A DNA stretch of 64,000 bases from Adiantum capillus-veneris (lineage: Eukaryota; Streptophyta; Polypodiopsida; Polypodiales; Pteridaceae), in NCBI GenBank assembly GCA_014529385.2, contig CM043963.1:95430412-95494411 (forward strand). Reading direction: 5' to 3'. The notes beneath the pieces were generated by a model, which had not been told where the DNA came from, made no database searches, and worked only from the letters and a program-made list of their open reading frames with translations. The position numbers and the translations under genes were made by a program. Positions 31,204-43,170 of this stretch are shown piece after piece (position 1 is the first letter of the stretch; the number at the start of each line of letters is the position of its first letter).

Positions 31204-31384
31204 GACCAAAAGCAAGAGCTAAGAATAGCAAAAAGTTGAAAGATAAGTTTGCAGACATTTGCGGCTCTATTTTTTATTTATTTTTTCCTTTGCGGACACG
31301 CATTCCAATGCACAATTTTGAAACTCTATTTTGAGGAGAAGCTTGTCTTCCAAGAAAAGAAGCTCTAATCTTGACTTACTTTCT

Positions 31385-31480
31385 TTGCCTTCCTAAAAAT
31401 ACTCCTTCTTTCCTAAAACTGCTCCTTTTTTCCTAAAAACACTCTTTCTTTCCTAACTACTGCTTCTTTCCTAAAACTTA
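31385..31480 (+). repeat. Short tandem motif TTTCCTAAAA
   Basis: CTTTCCTAAAA-like units recur about five times (31388-31470) in a region without genes, upstream of the minus-strand TATA box. Confidence 0.6.
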
Positions 31481-32926
31481 GCCAAAGTTTTCTCCTTCTT
31501 TCTCATAGATCAACTCTTATCTTTAGATATAGTCTTGAGGCTTAAGTTTCCCATATCAACCTATTGTTTTCAAGTGAATAAGGGTCATAATTAATAGTTC
31601 CAGAGTCCGATTTTTGATCCGATTGTTCTGATAAAACTCTCTATGATTTAACAAAATGCAAACCTTAAACACTTTTGCAAAGTAAATGAAATAGTTTTTA
31701 TTGAAAAATGTTGGATATATTACAGACTATGAGGGAGTCTCAGTAACCACAGAGTAGGTGTTACTCATCCTAGAGAGCCAACCACTATGTCCCAGAAATG
31801 GTTTGAAAAATGGCCCAGGATGAGACAAAATATTATTGAAGTTCCCTCAAAGAACAACATCATGGGCATGTTTGCACGCTTAATGTTACTATCTTCCCAG
31901 AAGCTTTCATGACCGGCTTCTTTGAGATGGACTCCACAATCTTCAACCCACTGATGAAGGATCTGTAAGCAAGGCACATGGCTTACCTAAGCACACTGTT
32001 AAACAATCCTTTTAGAGGTCTCTCAATCAAAACCAAAATCATAGCCAAAGCTGTCAAGTTTAACAAAGTTGTCAAGACCTTGGAGAAGCGATAGTTTGAC
32101 TACTAGAATGCTTTCTTGACTTGTACAAGGATTTGCAACAGTTAGGAAGGGGGGAGTGTTTGGTCGATGCAGCTAAGTGGCATCCTCCTAGTGACCACAC
32201 CTTGCCTAGGTCACTTTTTGATGTAATCTATCTTATTTTTCTAGGAAGCCTTGTAAAAGAGTCTATGTAATTTTGATCTGAGAATTGTTAAACTTTGAAT
32301 TGTAATATTTGATCATGTATCCAAAGCCCAAGTAGCCGAACGTTGGCCATTTTGAAAATCCATAGGTGTAAAGCTCAAAAAACTTAGTTTGAACACACCG
32401 TTGCAACATTATCTTGGGGAGAAATGGGGGAAGAAATGGAAAAGCTTTTGTTGTACGACTGTCAACAAGTGGCTACTCAGCTTCAACTTGTAACTCCTTT
32501 TTCTCATGATTTGGTGATCCTTTTGAGAATTGCATTTTGATCCTCTTCTTTGACATTTTGACCATAGGACTGTGTTATTAGACCTTAGGATGACCTGTTT
32601 ATGATGTTTTGTTTTTTGCAGTTTTTATGACTTGATACATGATAGATTGTGATTTTGGTACCTTGTTATATGGCCACCAAACTTGGTAGACTTGTCTCCT
32701 TAGACCTAATATAGCTTTTCTTAAAGTTTTTTGATGATTTGAATCCATTTAGTCATCAAAATGGTGTGATGACCTGTTCGGTGAGAAAGAACATTGGCAA
32801 AGTTTCCGATTGAAGTTGGTGACTTGTTTGTTGAGTTGATGTGTTTGCTTGTTAGGTTCACTTCTTGAGGACTGACACCCTCAAAGAGTCTCCGTGTCCC
32901 ATTGAGTCACTTCCCTGAGTATTGAC
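31481..32926. other. No gene recognised
   Basis: About 1.4 kb of AT-rich DNA with only short chance frames. I see no repeat, tRNA or known domain. Confidence 0.5.
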
Positions 32927-33400
32927 ATGAGTATGTTAGTGCCAGATAACTATGCTATAGACATCCATTGCAGCAACCCACTAACAGCATTAGTGATAGC
33001 AAAGATCTTGAGGAAAAAACCACTTTTCTTCAACCACTCATTAGTGTGTGTGCTCCCATGGGATCCCTCTTTTGAATCCATTGACACCTTGAAGGATATG
33101 TTCCCGGTTTGGGTGGAGTTTGTCAACCTCCCGATGTGGCTAAGAAATAACTTGAAAGAGTTGGCAGCCTTATTAGGAACCCTGTTTTTTATGCCATTTA
33201 GCATATCAGCAGGCACTACAGCAAATAAGGTATGCATTTGGTGGGATCGTAGAAAGCATCAACCCAAGAATCTTGTAGTAAATGTGGGGGTGGGTTGAAG
33301 ATCGTACCCCTGAAATTTGGCACCTTCTTTGGTGCATGCTTTAACTGCAACAAATTTGGACACTTTGTAAGGATCTTGCCCCGCTGCTAAAGGCATGTCA
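32927..33400 (+). pseudogene. LINE ORF1 fragment (DUF4283-like and zinc knuckle)
   Basis: The 123-aa frame contains CVLPWDPSFESIDTLKDMFP, VWVEFVNLPMWL and KVCIWWDRR, the pattern of the RNA-binding ORF1 of plant L1-type LINEs (vWvr.pgLP.e...l..ia..iG....). After a TGA the DNA still encodes a degenerate knuckle, ACFNCNKFGHFVRI, near 33335-33380. ORF1 coats LINE RNA in known elements. Truncated at both ends with several stops. Confidence 0.6.
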
Positions 33401-34420
33401 GTAGGCCCTTATGGGGAAAGAGATGAGATAATAGCACCTCAAATTGCTATGGAAAATTGGATTCCACCTTAGAAGGACATTGAACAATTAGGTAAACATG
33501 GAGAGCTCAATGATAACATGAAAACCTTCTAGAAATTAGAGAGGTCCTTACAAGGCCAACATAGAAGTGGAAAGGCCACCCCCCACTTTTGATTCTCTTT
33601 CGCTACCTAGAAAAAAGCACTACTACCTAACAAAAAAACACATACCCCCATGATTCAAAGAAATCCACTCTCCCATCGTGAAGAAGAAGGACAAAGAACG
33701 ACAATTGGTCTCCAACATTTGTTGTAAGAAATTCAAATCCCAAGCTAGGCCAATTGGTCAGCAGAAATGTTTCCACTAGAGATTCCCAAAACCCCCTTTC
33801 TGTACAACAACCTTTTTTATGTGCTACATGATACCAACCCCAAGAACCTCATGACAACAAAGCTAGCAAGCTCCCAGACAAAGGTTGGGAAAATGCCAAT
33901 GAAGGAGGAAAATAAGAAAGAGAATATGAAGAAAGATTTCCTCGGGTTGGAGGAGTTTGTAACCATCTTCCGTTAATGGAAGGTATTGTTATCCAGTCAT
34001 GAAACGTGAAGGGATTAAAAACCCAAAAGAAGAACACCCTCTGCTGGGAGGAATTTAGGAAAGATAGGGAAGTTAATTGATGGGCCATCTAGGAGAATTA
34101 CCTGGATTCTCTCAACAAAAGAAAGCAAGTAGTGAGCAAGAAGCTAGTAATCTATGGAGAGGAAATTAACAGGTACAATGGCATCCTCTTCATTGTGGAC
34201 AACAACCTAGAGCCAAAGGTGGTCTTGAATCATCCCTTCGAGAGAGCCCTGGCCACTACACTACTAAGGAAAGAGCCAAATTGTGGATGCATTTTAGAGA
34301 TACCCTTGCCAAAGGGGAATGGTTCTTGACAAGAGACTTTAATATGGCGTAAGCTCGAGGGTTTCCAAGCCTCACTCTATCTTATTGTAGGGATAGCAAG
34401 AACCATGTACATAAATGTCA
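33401..34420 (+). pseudogene. LINE endonuclease region, decayed
   Basis: Scattered frames: WNVKGLKTQKKNTL near 33995-34040 (start of an APE-type endonuclease, with TGG changed to TGA/TAG), then GILFIVDNNLEP, and WFLTRDFNMA near 34318-34350, the GDFN motif with Gly changed to Arg. The enzyme nicks target DNA for LINE insertion. Heavily mutated. Confidence 0.5.
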
Positions 34421-34494
34421 TACCATGGGACAGAGTTGACACGACTAGTGCATGGAGGCTACAATAGGTTTTCAATCTCTTGGAAAGCACACTC

Positions 34495-34635
34495 AATCCC
34501 TAACTACTCAATACAACACTCAATTGTATGTCAAATAGCAAAAACTAATTGTAACATCCTCAAGCGAACCTTGACAATTCACCAAGCAAACAAAGTCCAA
34601 TCATCACCAAACTTATAAGCCAGGTAGATAGAGCC
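34495..34635. repeat. Flanking direct repeat, left copy
   Basis: About 140 bp similar to 41878-42018 (shared runs such as AAAAACTAATTGTAA and CACCAAGCAAAC, and GTCCAATCATCACCAAACTTA). The two copies flank the segment with the third gypsy copy and lie between the two pieces of the LINE. Confidence 0.8.
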
Positions 34636-34639
34636 TCAA

Positions 34640-36514
34640 TCCATTTCAAATCCATAGTTCAATTAGTTGCAGAGAAAAGATTATTATCTATAAAGTTGTT
34701 TTCACCTAGTCTGTTTCGGCTCAAAATCAGTCAATAGCTTAGCAATGTTGCCTCAATACCTCTCCTATGCTTAGAATGTGATTGGATTCTTAATTCTTGA
34801 GTTATGAACATATCAAGAAGAGGATTAGCTATTTAAAAACTCATGTAATCATCACGAGAAACTTACAATGTCATGCTGAGCTTTTATTTGTTGCAAACAC
34901 GTTGAAGTAGATGACACTCCAAATAGACAATCTGTAAGGGAGTTATGAGCATGAGAAGAAACAAGAAGAGTACACACAGCTCGGAGACTGTACGTACACT
35001 TACTATCCAAAAACTTCATGATGATTTTTCTACAAAAAGTTTTATACCTTAGCCAAGGTTTCAAAAATTTCAATAGGCTAAAATCTGGGTAGAATAGGAC
35101 TAGAGATAACATATGTGTAATTACAAGCTGGAAGCTCTTAGCCTCAACTACCGACTTTAAAATCTCATAGAAATAACTATGAACATGGAGGGATTTTATA
35201 TCAAAAGTAAGTGGAGTCACAAATAATGAGCTCAAAAATAGGGCCGCTTTGTTAGCTTGGTGCCACCATCCCCCCCCCCCCAACTCTAGGTCGTCCTCGA
35301 CACGGCTGCCATATTGCGATGTAGTGCTTTGGCTTGCAGGTTGTGTGATGTTTCTTGAGGGTTTTGAGGGGTTCATGGTACTTTCTCCTTAGATTTTTTG
35401 TATCCTTTTGTGAGAAATTGAAGGTCTATAGAGGTCCTGAGCTCCATGGCTGAGTAATTGACAAATATTAACCAAAGATTTTCAATGACTGTGCGAAAGA
35501 TTTTAGTTGTGAATGTGAAGAAGCCACTGTAGCAAGCTTCTTCAAAAGATTTTATATAGTATGATGGTAAAAACATGACCCTTGCATAAATTCCACACAA
35601 CACTTCAGCGGGTGGTTGATCTGATAAATTGTAGCAGAGTCCTTGGTTTCCCTCAAGAGGACATCTAGTGTGCATGTGTTTGCTCCACTTGGTGGAATGT
35701 CTGCATGAAAATTCAAAGTGAGAATCATCTTGGCTATCTTGATTTCATTAAGCATGCCAAAACTGGTATTCTCTAGAAGAATTCAATTGTATATGTTAAT
35801 GTATTCAGCATATAATCTTCAATGGTCTTCCCTTTTGGTGGAGAGAGTCTGGGGTAGCTCAACCAAGTAGGATGTTTCTTTAGAATGAGTTGATGGCTTC
35901 CCAACTCCTCACTCTTTACACTGAGTAGAATGTAGGATCCCTTCAAATTTCTTGTGGAGCTTGTGTATATAGAATCACATTTCTTGGATGCCTTTTTAGC
36001 AAATATTTTCTCCAAGTTGAATGTGACTCTGCACCATCTGTTGCTTGGTCATTAAGCAATCTTTCTTTAACTTTTTAGGACCTTGTAAAGATTGTTGGTG
36101 CCATGTGTCAATAATCTATTGGGAGATAAGGTGAGCAACATTGGTAGAGTGCAGAACATGCTCCTCCCAGACCATGACTTCCTTCGAGATCTCCTCTTTC
36201 TCTTGTTAAATATTAACTTTTAATGCTTTCTTAGTCTCTATAGTGAAGTTATCTATTGGCCCTCTTTCTTCTTCTAGCTCCAAAGGTATTGTCTCAAGGA
36301 GGGAAGCTATGCCCTCCATCTCCTATATGCATTGCAAGAACTACAACGCTTCTGTTTCTTTTATGTCTTGCTCAAATGTGTCCTCTTCTATTACATTTTG
36401 TTTTCCTTTTAGTTGCATCTGAGTTGCTTGTAAATCCTCTTGGAGCTTGGTTATCTGCTTTTGATACTCCTCTTCCTTATGCATAAATCTTAGAGACAGA
36501 TCTCTCCTCTATAT
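34640..36514 (-). other. Unassigned DNA between ORF X of the third copy and the flanking repeat
   Basis: Several minus-strand frames (36015-35773, 35755-35552, 35376-34852) have no recognisable domain. A G-rich run on the minus strand at 35285-35264 (GGGGGGGGGG then ATGGTGG) could be a polypurine tract of the third copy, but no LTR could be matched to it. Confidence 0.35.
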
Positions 36515-38674
36515 TTATTCAAGATGTAGTTTGGTCTCTAGGTCCTTGCTTCTTTTCTCCATAGCCTGGTAGGCTAGGTCTGAGCCTTGGAGTGTGAGGC
36601 CTGTCGGATTAGTCCTTACCTTGTCGAGAAGCTCTTTTTGGTTCTTCAATCTGGCTTTGGCTTGAGTGACTTGGATGTTCACAATATCCAGGTGTATCTG
36701 TAACCATTGTGCATGTACATTTGTATCCAGGACCATCGTTTCTAGCTATTTAATCTTCTTTTGTTGGTTGGTCTTCACTTGCAAAGGAGAGTTGCTCCAA
36801 CATCATAGCCATATTTGTCATTTCTTCAAGTTGTTGGCGTTTGTCAGCTTGTAACTTCTGTATCTCCACTTTTGACTCATCATGGAGATTGATAAACTCA
36901 TCTATATGAAAGCATATGACACTTCAATGCAAGCCTCCAAGACTCTGGCATGATCACCTTTGTATTCTTGGATCTTGTTTTGTCGAGTGTACAGCTCTTG
37001 CTTCATCTTTTCTCTGATGTGATGTGCCATTTGAGAGGTGTTGGCCTCTCTAGTTTCTACCTTTTTCTTCTCTTTGGTATCTTCCTTTGGTTCTTCTCCC
37101 TCATCCTTTTGCTACTCCATCTTTGATTTTTCTTGTGGTTTCTTAGGAGCAGTGTTTGTTGGTCCTCTTTAGTTGGTCTTCTTCAGCTTTATCCCGGGCA
37201 CTCTTTAGCACTTCTAATGCACCAGTAGGAAGCTATAGGGTTACTTCCTCTTACATGTGATCAACTCGTGACTCTTCTTGGATTGGAGACCATGGCTTTG
37301 ATGTAACTTGTGGAATTGGCATAATTGTACAAGTGCCTTTTGCTTTTGTGTTTCTTTGGTTTCTTCTGTTTCAGCTTCACCTTCAATTTTCTTCATTTCC
37401 TTTGGTCATATATGAACTCTAAATCTACGAGGGGATCCTCGTCTTGTCAGCAGCCAATAAATGGGATTTTTGATCCAAAGCTTTTGCAAGTTGGGCTAGA
37501 AAATTTCTTCAACGTCTCATTGTAGTCCTCTTTCCCTTTCAAAATCTTCTCTCTCCCACTCTAGCCTTGCAGCTCTCTGGGTAGGTTCTTCTATGATATC
37601 AAGAGGTGGTAATTTTAGGCATTTTGAACTTCTTTCTCCCACTTTTTTTGCCTCTTGCAACCCTTTTTCTCTCTTCTTTTGTGTTAGATGGTTGTGGAGC
37701 ACTCTCAATTGATGGATGGTCTTGAGCTTCCTATTCTTTCATGGGGCCTTCATCACTCTCCTCATCTTCATCTTTAGAGGGTTGCATTAACTTTCTCTTT
37801 GATCTTCTAATAGCCTAGGTTGTAGCTTCTTGATCTTCTTCCTCTTGTTCTTCATTATTGACCCTTGCTATCAATCATGCATTCTGAACCAATGCAAGTG
37901 GTAGGTTCTTGACCATGCCAATTGTGTGGTAGGCAATTCTCGTCAAGACCTTAGGAGCTCCTAAATAAGAGATTCCTCTTTAGTGTGTTGAGCACATAGG
38001 ATGCATGGTCAATAGGCGTCGATAGCCTAGTCTTCAAAGCTATGGTAAAGGCTAATGCCACGGCATGGTTTGGACATGTATACCTTGGTGGCCGCTTAGT
38101 AGAGGAATCGAAGATAAAAGTATATGTGGCACTATTTCTGGTAAAAACTCATGTTCTCTTCTTTTTCTTTGATCACATTGACTCACCCTCCATTAGTATC
38201 TTGAGAGCCTCTACTACTATATAATTTGTTATACTACCTTCGGTAGCTTTCTCAATGGAGTTAGTCCATCCTTTCGGTGGAGTTATTCCATTCTTTTCTA
38301 TTGAGCTGAGGAGCTCATAAGCCCTTTATAGGTCCACTCCACAGGGTTCCATCTCTGGTAGAAAGCCCAACCTTCTATGTAATTCTTAAACCTCTAGATC
38401 TTGAGCTACGTCATATATTTCATTGGGGAGTAGCTGGAGCTCTATCGCATGGCTATCTGCACTTCGGGATCTCCCATGGAAAATAGCCACATGGTGCTTG
38501 TCTAATTGGACTTACTTCTCTTGCATAGGTTTTCTTTGCTACTCTTATGGAGTCTTCCTCCAATTGGTATGGGGAAGCTCTTGCAGTTTTTGCTTCATGG
38601 TCTTTTTCTTTTGTGCGCGTGGCGAACTTTTTCATTATGCATAGAGCTTGGAGCCCACACATAGGATTTGTCAA
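36515..38674 (-). pseudogene. ORF X of the third gypsy copy
   Basis: One frame from 38674 to about 36515 with many stops. Matches to B by eye: RTKEKDHEAKTARASPYQLE (near the N-terminus) with ELPAYQLDPDSVKAAKAAYL; ISYLGAPKVLTRIAYHTIGM (near 37930) with ITYLGAPEVLTRIAYHAIGM; and the C-terminal coiled coil QKELLDKVRTNPTGLTLQG, EKRSKDLETKLHLE with IRENPAVASIKG, EKNNKDLELELKVE. The colinear match over more than 2 kb with mostly substitutions shows a real protein. It lies after protease 2, the promoter block and the palindrome array, as in the other copies. Confidence 0.65.
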
Positions 38675-38831
38675 GTCAGGTACACTTCACAGTTGAAAAA
38701 TCTTATGATGTCCCATTTGAGCTGGTATATACCAAATTCAAGTTTAAAGTCCAAAAATTGCTACTAGGAGACATAAAGACAGAATGCAAACACCCAAAAC
38801 CAACTTTGACCAAAAAAAAATTTGTATTTGA

Positions 38832-39443
38832 GATAATAAGAGCTCTTAGTATCTAAGACATGATTTTGGCATGAAAAGTGCATTTTGGTTGTGCATAGGG
38901 GTTATAGGCATTGAAGATAAGCAAGATTTGGTTTTTTGGGAAACTTGGATGGATAAATGCGTGGTTATGGTCATTATTTGCCTAAAAGGCTTTTGAAAAT
39001 GAATGATTGTTGGTGAAACATTTAGAGTATCCAAATTCTTCTAAATTTGAGGTGTAGGCTTTTGATAGCATGCTAAAGATGATGGTGACAAAAAATTGAC
39101 AAAATGGACTCAATGTGGCATCAAAGATAATAAGCACGCTTATTATCTATGATGGTTTTTTTTGCACCTTTTTTGCATTTTGACTTGGTGGGGTGTTTGA
39201 TCATGATGTATCAAGGCCCTGAATGTGACTTTGAAGCAATTTAGGTTGGTGAGGTGTCCCCTTATGCTAAATTTTGGAAATTGGAAGTACAACTGTGTTT
39301 TTTAGAGTGGAAGACTAAATAAAATGATTTTTGTACTCTTTATGGGTGTAGGGGTTGAATGCAACATGTACAAGGCATCTGTGATGAAAAAATGCGAAGT
39401 TGGGTCATTTTGGGCCCTGGAGATAATAGGTGCACTTATTAAC
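38832..39443. repeat. Array of three spaced palindromes (third gypsy copy)
   Basis: Starts at 38832, 39126 and 39422; spacings 294 and 296. The arms differ: GATAATAAGAG/CTCTTAGTATC, GATAATAAGCA/CGCTTATTATC and GATAATAGGTG/CACTTATTAAC. The inner halves (AAGAGCTCTT, AAGCACGCTT, AGGTGCACTT) change in step so that dyad symmetry is largely kept. It sits between the promoter block and ORF X, in the same place as in the other copies. Confidence 0.9.
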
Positions 39444-40078
39444 TCATCTTGCAAATTCTTGACAAAATTGACTTTTGATTATTTACACTAACCCCTTAGG
39501 CCCTTTTTGAGCTTTTTTTGGTTCCCTTGAGCTTTTCTTCCCCCTTAGCTCTTTGAGTTTGGCAATTTTGCTCACAACTCTTCATGGTGGTCATTTTCTC
39601 CAATTCCGAGCTTACGAGCATGTCCCATAAGCTGTGGGGTATTGCTCTGCTAATTTTGGTTCCATTTGGAGTTGATTTGTGGCTGTAGGTAAAAAATAAC
39701 ACTTTGTGCCCCTCGCTATTGTTTTCAATTTCCTAGGCACCATATGATGTTTTCCCTCAATCCCACTAAGGTACACTGTCTATAGCCTCGATATGGAAGC
39801 CTCTTGTGAAGTCAGAACTTTATTCCGATACTTGGTAAAAATAAATCTTATTATCTCTAGACCCCCTGTTCCCCGGTCATGGACCCTCTTCAAATGGTCA
39901 TCTAAGCTTGTGGGAGTGTTCTATATGTTTATGTTATGTACCCCTTCAACTTTTGTCAACTTTGGTGCATCGGACCGACCGCTACAATCATTTTTGTGTT
40001 CATCTTTCTCAGGAAGGTTCTGCTAACATAAAGTTTATGACATACCCGCATTCAAACATGCTCGTTAGTAGGTTAGAA
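39444..40078 (-). other. Leader between donor and palindrome array (third copy)
   Basis: No gene or PBS recognised; only short frames without known motifs. Confidence 0.4.
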
Positions 40079-40899
40079 ACTCACCTCTCATGTCTTGTGC
40101 GAGACCGTGTAGTGTGAAATCGCTAGAAGCTCAAACGCGCGCATCAAAAGAAGGTCCCGAAAGCTCTTCTCTAAAGATCACTAGTGAGAATGAGGCTCTA
40201 TTTGTTCTAAGACTATACATGCCTAGTCTTCTCTACTCACTTTCTTTTATATCCCCAATTTGTCCCAATAAAATGTGAAGTATACTTTCCTTTCAAAAAA
40301 ATTTATGTTTGGACTTCGATTGCCTGGTTTCTAAAGATTTTGCAAAATCAAGCTTCGTGGCCTAATTTAGGCATCTCGTCACCATCGTCAAAATTGAACC
40401 AAATTTAAATAATGGTTCATCATAGCTTCTTGATCCCCATCATATCTTTCGCTCACCAATCTAAGCATGTTTGCTATTTATTTATTAGTTTTAATCATCA
40501 AAGAAAATTGCAATTCCAATCTAAAAAATAAAAATACAAACCAAAAAATACCAAACTTGACATTAATGCCATATTTGGCCACTTTTATGTGGATTACTCT
40601 ATTTTTATTACTTTTTGGCCAAAAAAAACCACGAAAAGTGTGAAAATTGCAAAAAAAATGATTTTTTTCTGTGATATATACATTGTGTACACACACCTAG
40701 GGGTTATCACATTATATTTTTTCCATTCTTTTTTCTTAATAGAAAATTTTCATCGCAATAGGTGGAAAAAATCACTTGTTAACATATAAACACTCTGAAC
40801 ATTGCCCTTTTTCTAGCAATTTTCATATATTTGGGTCCGCATTCAGACATTGATCATTTTCTAGCAGTTACCATGTATTTGGGTCCGCATTCAGGATGA
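40079..40899 (-). repeat. LTR-like promoter block (third copy)
   Basis: On the minus strand: polypurine tract, then U3-like DNA, a TATATATC candidate at 40682-40674 next to CCCCTAGGTGTGTG (shared with the left copy), AGAGAAGAGCTTTCGGGACC near 40165, and the donor ACATGAGAGGTGAGT at 40092-40078. Plus-strand 40812-40895 holds a tandem duplication of about 45 bp (ATTTGGGTCCGCATTCAG twice). Confidence 0.5.
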
Positions 40900-40914
40900 C
40901 TTCCTCCCTCCTAG
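40900..40914 (-). other. Polypurine tract (third copy)
   Basis: Minus strand CTAGGAGGGAGGAAG, aligned with the tracts of the left copy and B. Confidence 0.55.
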
Positions 40915-40984
40915 TTGGAGTCCTCCGAGATGACAATGTGTAGCCCGGGTAGTATTGTGCGAGTATTGTGCATGGGTTGAAAGT

Positions 40985-41581
40985 TGTGTCTATGCCATAA
41001 CCCGAATTGGCTCTACGATGCTTGGGATGTCAATGCATTGCAGAACATATGTGGTGCGAGAGGAGGGTCTTGAGTGGACCAATATTTCTTGGTTTGTTGC
41101 ATGCATGTGTGATGAGGATAGATTATGTGTCAAATAGTAGAGATAGATGTTTGTGTTGGGACATGGTTTTGCCGACTTTGAAGCTCGTACGTCAACCTTC
41201 CATTCTTCTTTGCTGTATACAAATGGTACTTTCAGCTGGCCACCTTTGAGTGTAAGTTCCAAGACCTCTTCATCCCACTCTTGAATAGCTTTATATGTTC
41301 CCATCCATGGAACTCCTAATACCATGTCTTTGTTCATGTGTTTATTTTAGAATGCAAACAAATGTGTGTGGGCAAGGAAATCCATGCACAAAGATATTAC
41401 GGTTGATCATTCTCAAATTTGGAGTAAATTCCTTATGAACCGCCTTCACTTCAGCTCTACCATGCTCCAAGGGTTGGGTAGTCACTTTCTTGTAATTAGT
41501 GGAATAACTTACTGCATTGATTCTAGCACCTATATTTGCTAATGCCTTGAGCTCCATCTTCAAGGTCACTGTAAACCTCAT
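40985..41581 (-). pseudogene. Second aspartic protease and C-terminal tail (third copy), catalytic Asp lost
   Basis: Frame 41581-41342 reads LANIGARINAVSYS where B has LVDTGARVNAATYS, so the catalytic Asp is Asn and Thr is Ile. It continues in another frame (41337-40990): DMVLGVPWMGTYKAIQEWD (the LGxPW box), LTLKGGQLKVPFVYSKEEW, and LQCIDIPSIVEPIRVMA before the polypurine tract. No integrase is seen further upstream; the segment ends near 41870 at the flanking repeat. A dead copy of the protease-2 region. Confidence 0.7.
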
Positions 41582-41877
41582 GTCAAGACTATCTAGCCAT
41601 TCATCATCTGTTTTGACCTCATCTTTTGCTTAGGCTTGAGTGAAATGAGGGCTTGAACCTGTAGCGTGTTAATTGACATGTGTTCTTGGATTGGTCGCAT
41701 TGCCGTTAAAATGAAGGATTTTTTTTTTCACTTTTTGGACTCGCATTGGATGTACACACTATAAACAAGTCACTTGGAATTTTTCATGAAGCTTGGGTCA
41801 ATTTTCAAGTCTCTAGTACCAACTTTACATATACTATTGGACTTCAATGAAAACTAGGCCTAACTGACACTATCCCT
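41582..41877 (-). other. Upstream edge of the third gypsy copy
   Basis: Part of the linker before protease 2 may extend to about 41640 (Asp/Glu-rich on the minus strand). Beyond that I see nothing recognisable. Confidence 0.3.
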
Positions 41878-42018
41878 ATCTACTCAATGCAACACTCAAA
41901 TGTATGTCAGACATCAAAAACTAATTGTAATATCCATGAGCAAACCTTGATGATTCACCAAGCAAACGAAGTCCAATCATCACCAAACTTATAGGTCGAG
42001 TAGGTAGAGCCCAAACAC
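41878..42018. repeat. Flanking direct repeat, right copy
   Basis: Counterpart of 34495-34635, same orientation, roughly 85% alike by eye. Confidence 0.8.
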
Positions 42019-42099
42019 AAGTGCCTAGGGTCTCCAATCCTCATTTCAACCACTTGCCAAAAAATAAAATCATCTACAATAGCTAGATCTTTCCAAAAT

Positions 42100-43170
42100 T
42101 CCATAACACACTAGTCCCATGGCTCTCTAAGGTAGGAAGCGAATTATTGAACCCATTTTGGAGAGAATTTACGAGAAAGATCAATAACAAAGGTCTTTGA
42201 TGTTTGGGCCATTTTTGGGACAAAAACAGTAAGAGTTGGACATATACACACCAATTGGCTACCCTGTTTGAACTCAATGGTAATGAAAGACTGTTGATTA
42301 ACAAAGTTGAGGAAGGGTTGTACAATTGTTTGATTCCTATTTGCAAGTCTACATTTGAGTGGAAAACTTGGCAGTACACAGGGTAGCCCAAGAGCAGACA
42401 ACTTTATAAACCGCAAACCAATATCTACCACACTCTAATGATCAAGAGTAATTGGTTCTCCTCCCTCAACAAACAATGGGATAAGCAATGGCCTGAAGTG
42501 AGATGGGTGGCAATAACAAATAACATCTAGAATCCACAGTGGTCTTTTTTTATGATTTTTTGTGTGGAAGATGCTATTGGGGGCTATGCTGACAAGCGTC
42601 AAGATACAAGCCAGAGGCATTGGTTCATATAGGTGCTCGAGGTGCAAAAGGTCAACTGAGGGCCTCCCTCACTTATTCAAGGAGTGCCCGGCTATTAGAG
42701 GCCTCGAAGATAAAATTTGCAAATCGATTCAAAAGACATGGAAAATTGGGGTTTTCAAGAACATCTTATTTTTAAGAGGGAAGGTGGTGAAAAGCCAAGC
42801 ACTTTTAATTTGTATGCAAATTGTTAGATTCTGCTAATTTCAAGAAGTTTGAAAGGCTAGGAGCCGCTAGGTATTTGAAAATGACCTCTCAATAGCTAGC
42901 TTCACGGAGATTATCCATGAGAGCACATATGTTATTATCTCAGTTGGAAAAAGGAAAAACTCGGATGAGTGGAATCGGGAAATTCTTGCAGTCATTAACT
43001 CAACTCGTTAACAATGCATAAGGGATCGTATGAAATGGCGGGGCTTTGAGCTTCTTGATGTATCGCGCGTTCCTTCAAGGCTTGACATGAGCTTGAGGGT
43101 ACTTTGTATATTTCTTTATGGAAAATTTAATACATCCACTCCACAATTGTGAGTTTGGAAAAAAAAAACT
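42100..43170 (+). pseudogene. LINE 3' part: RT-distal region with zf-RVT motif and poly-A
   Basis: Plus-strand frames give WLSKVGSELLNPFWREF, FWDKNSKSWTYTHQLATLFE and then YRCSRCKRSTEGLPHLFKEC followed by PAIRGL, the Cys-rich zf-RVT motif (C..C.....E...H....C) found after RT in plant LINEs. An RNase-H-like tail follows (NNSTR, then CIRDRMKWRGFELL). The element ends in a 3' UTR and an A-run at 43157-43167. The RT catalytic part is absent. Together with 32927-34420 this is probably one LINE broken by later events; two separate copies is the alternative. Confidence 0.65.

Noticed and set aside
30906-31215. Extended start of the minus-strand ORF at 31215
   Set aside because: The added part has biased Ser/His/Leu composition and overlaps the expected leader downstream of the TATA box.
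34852-35376. 174-aa minus-strand ORF as a real gene
   Set aside because: No recognisable domain; it is crossed by a poly-G run, and homologous copies are not seen in the other gypsy copies.
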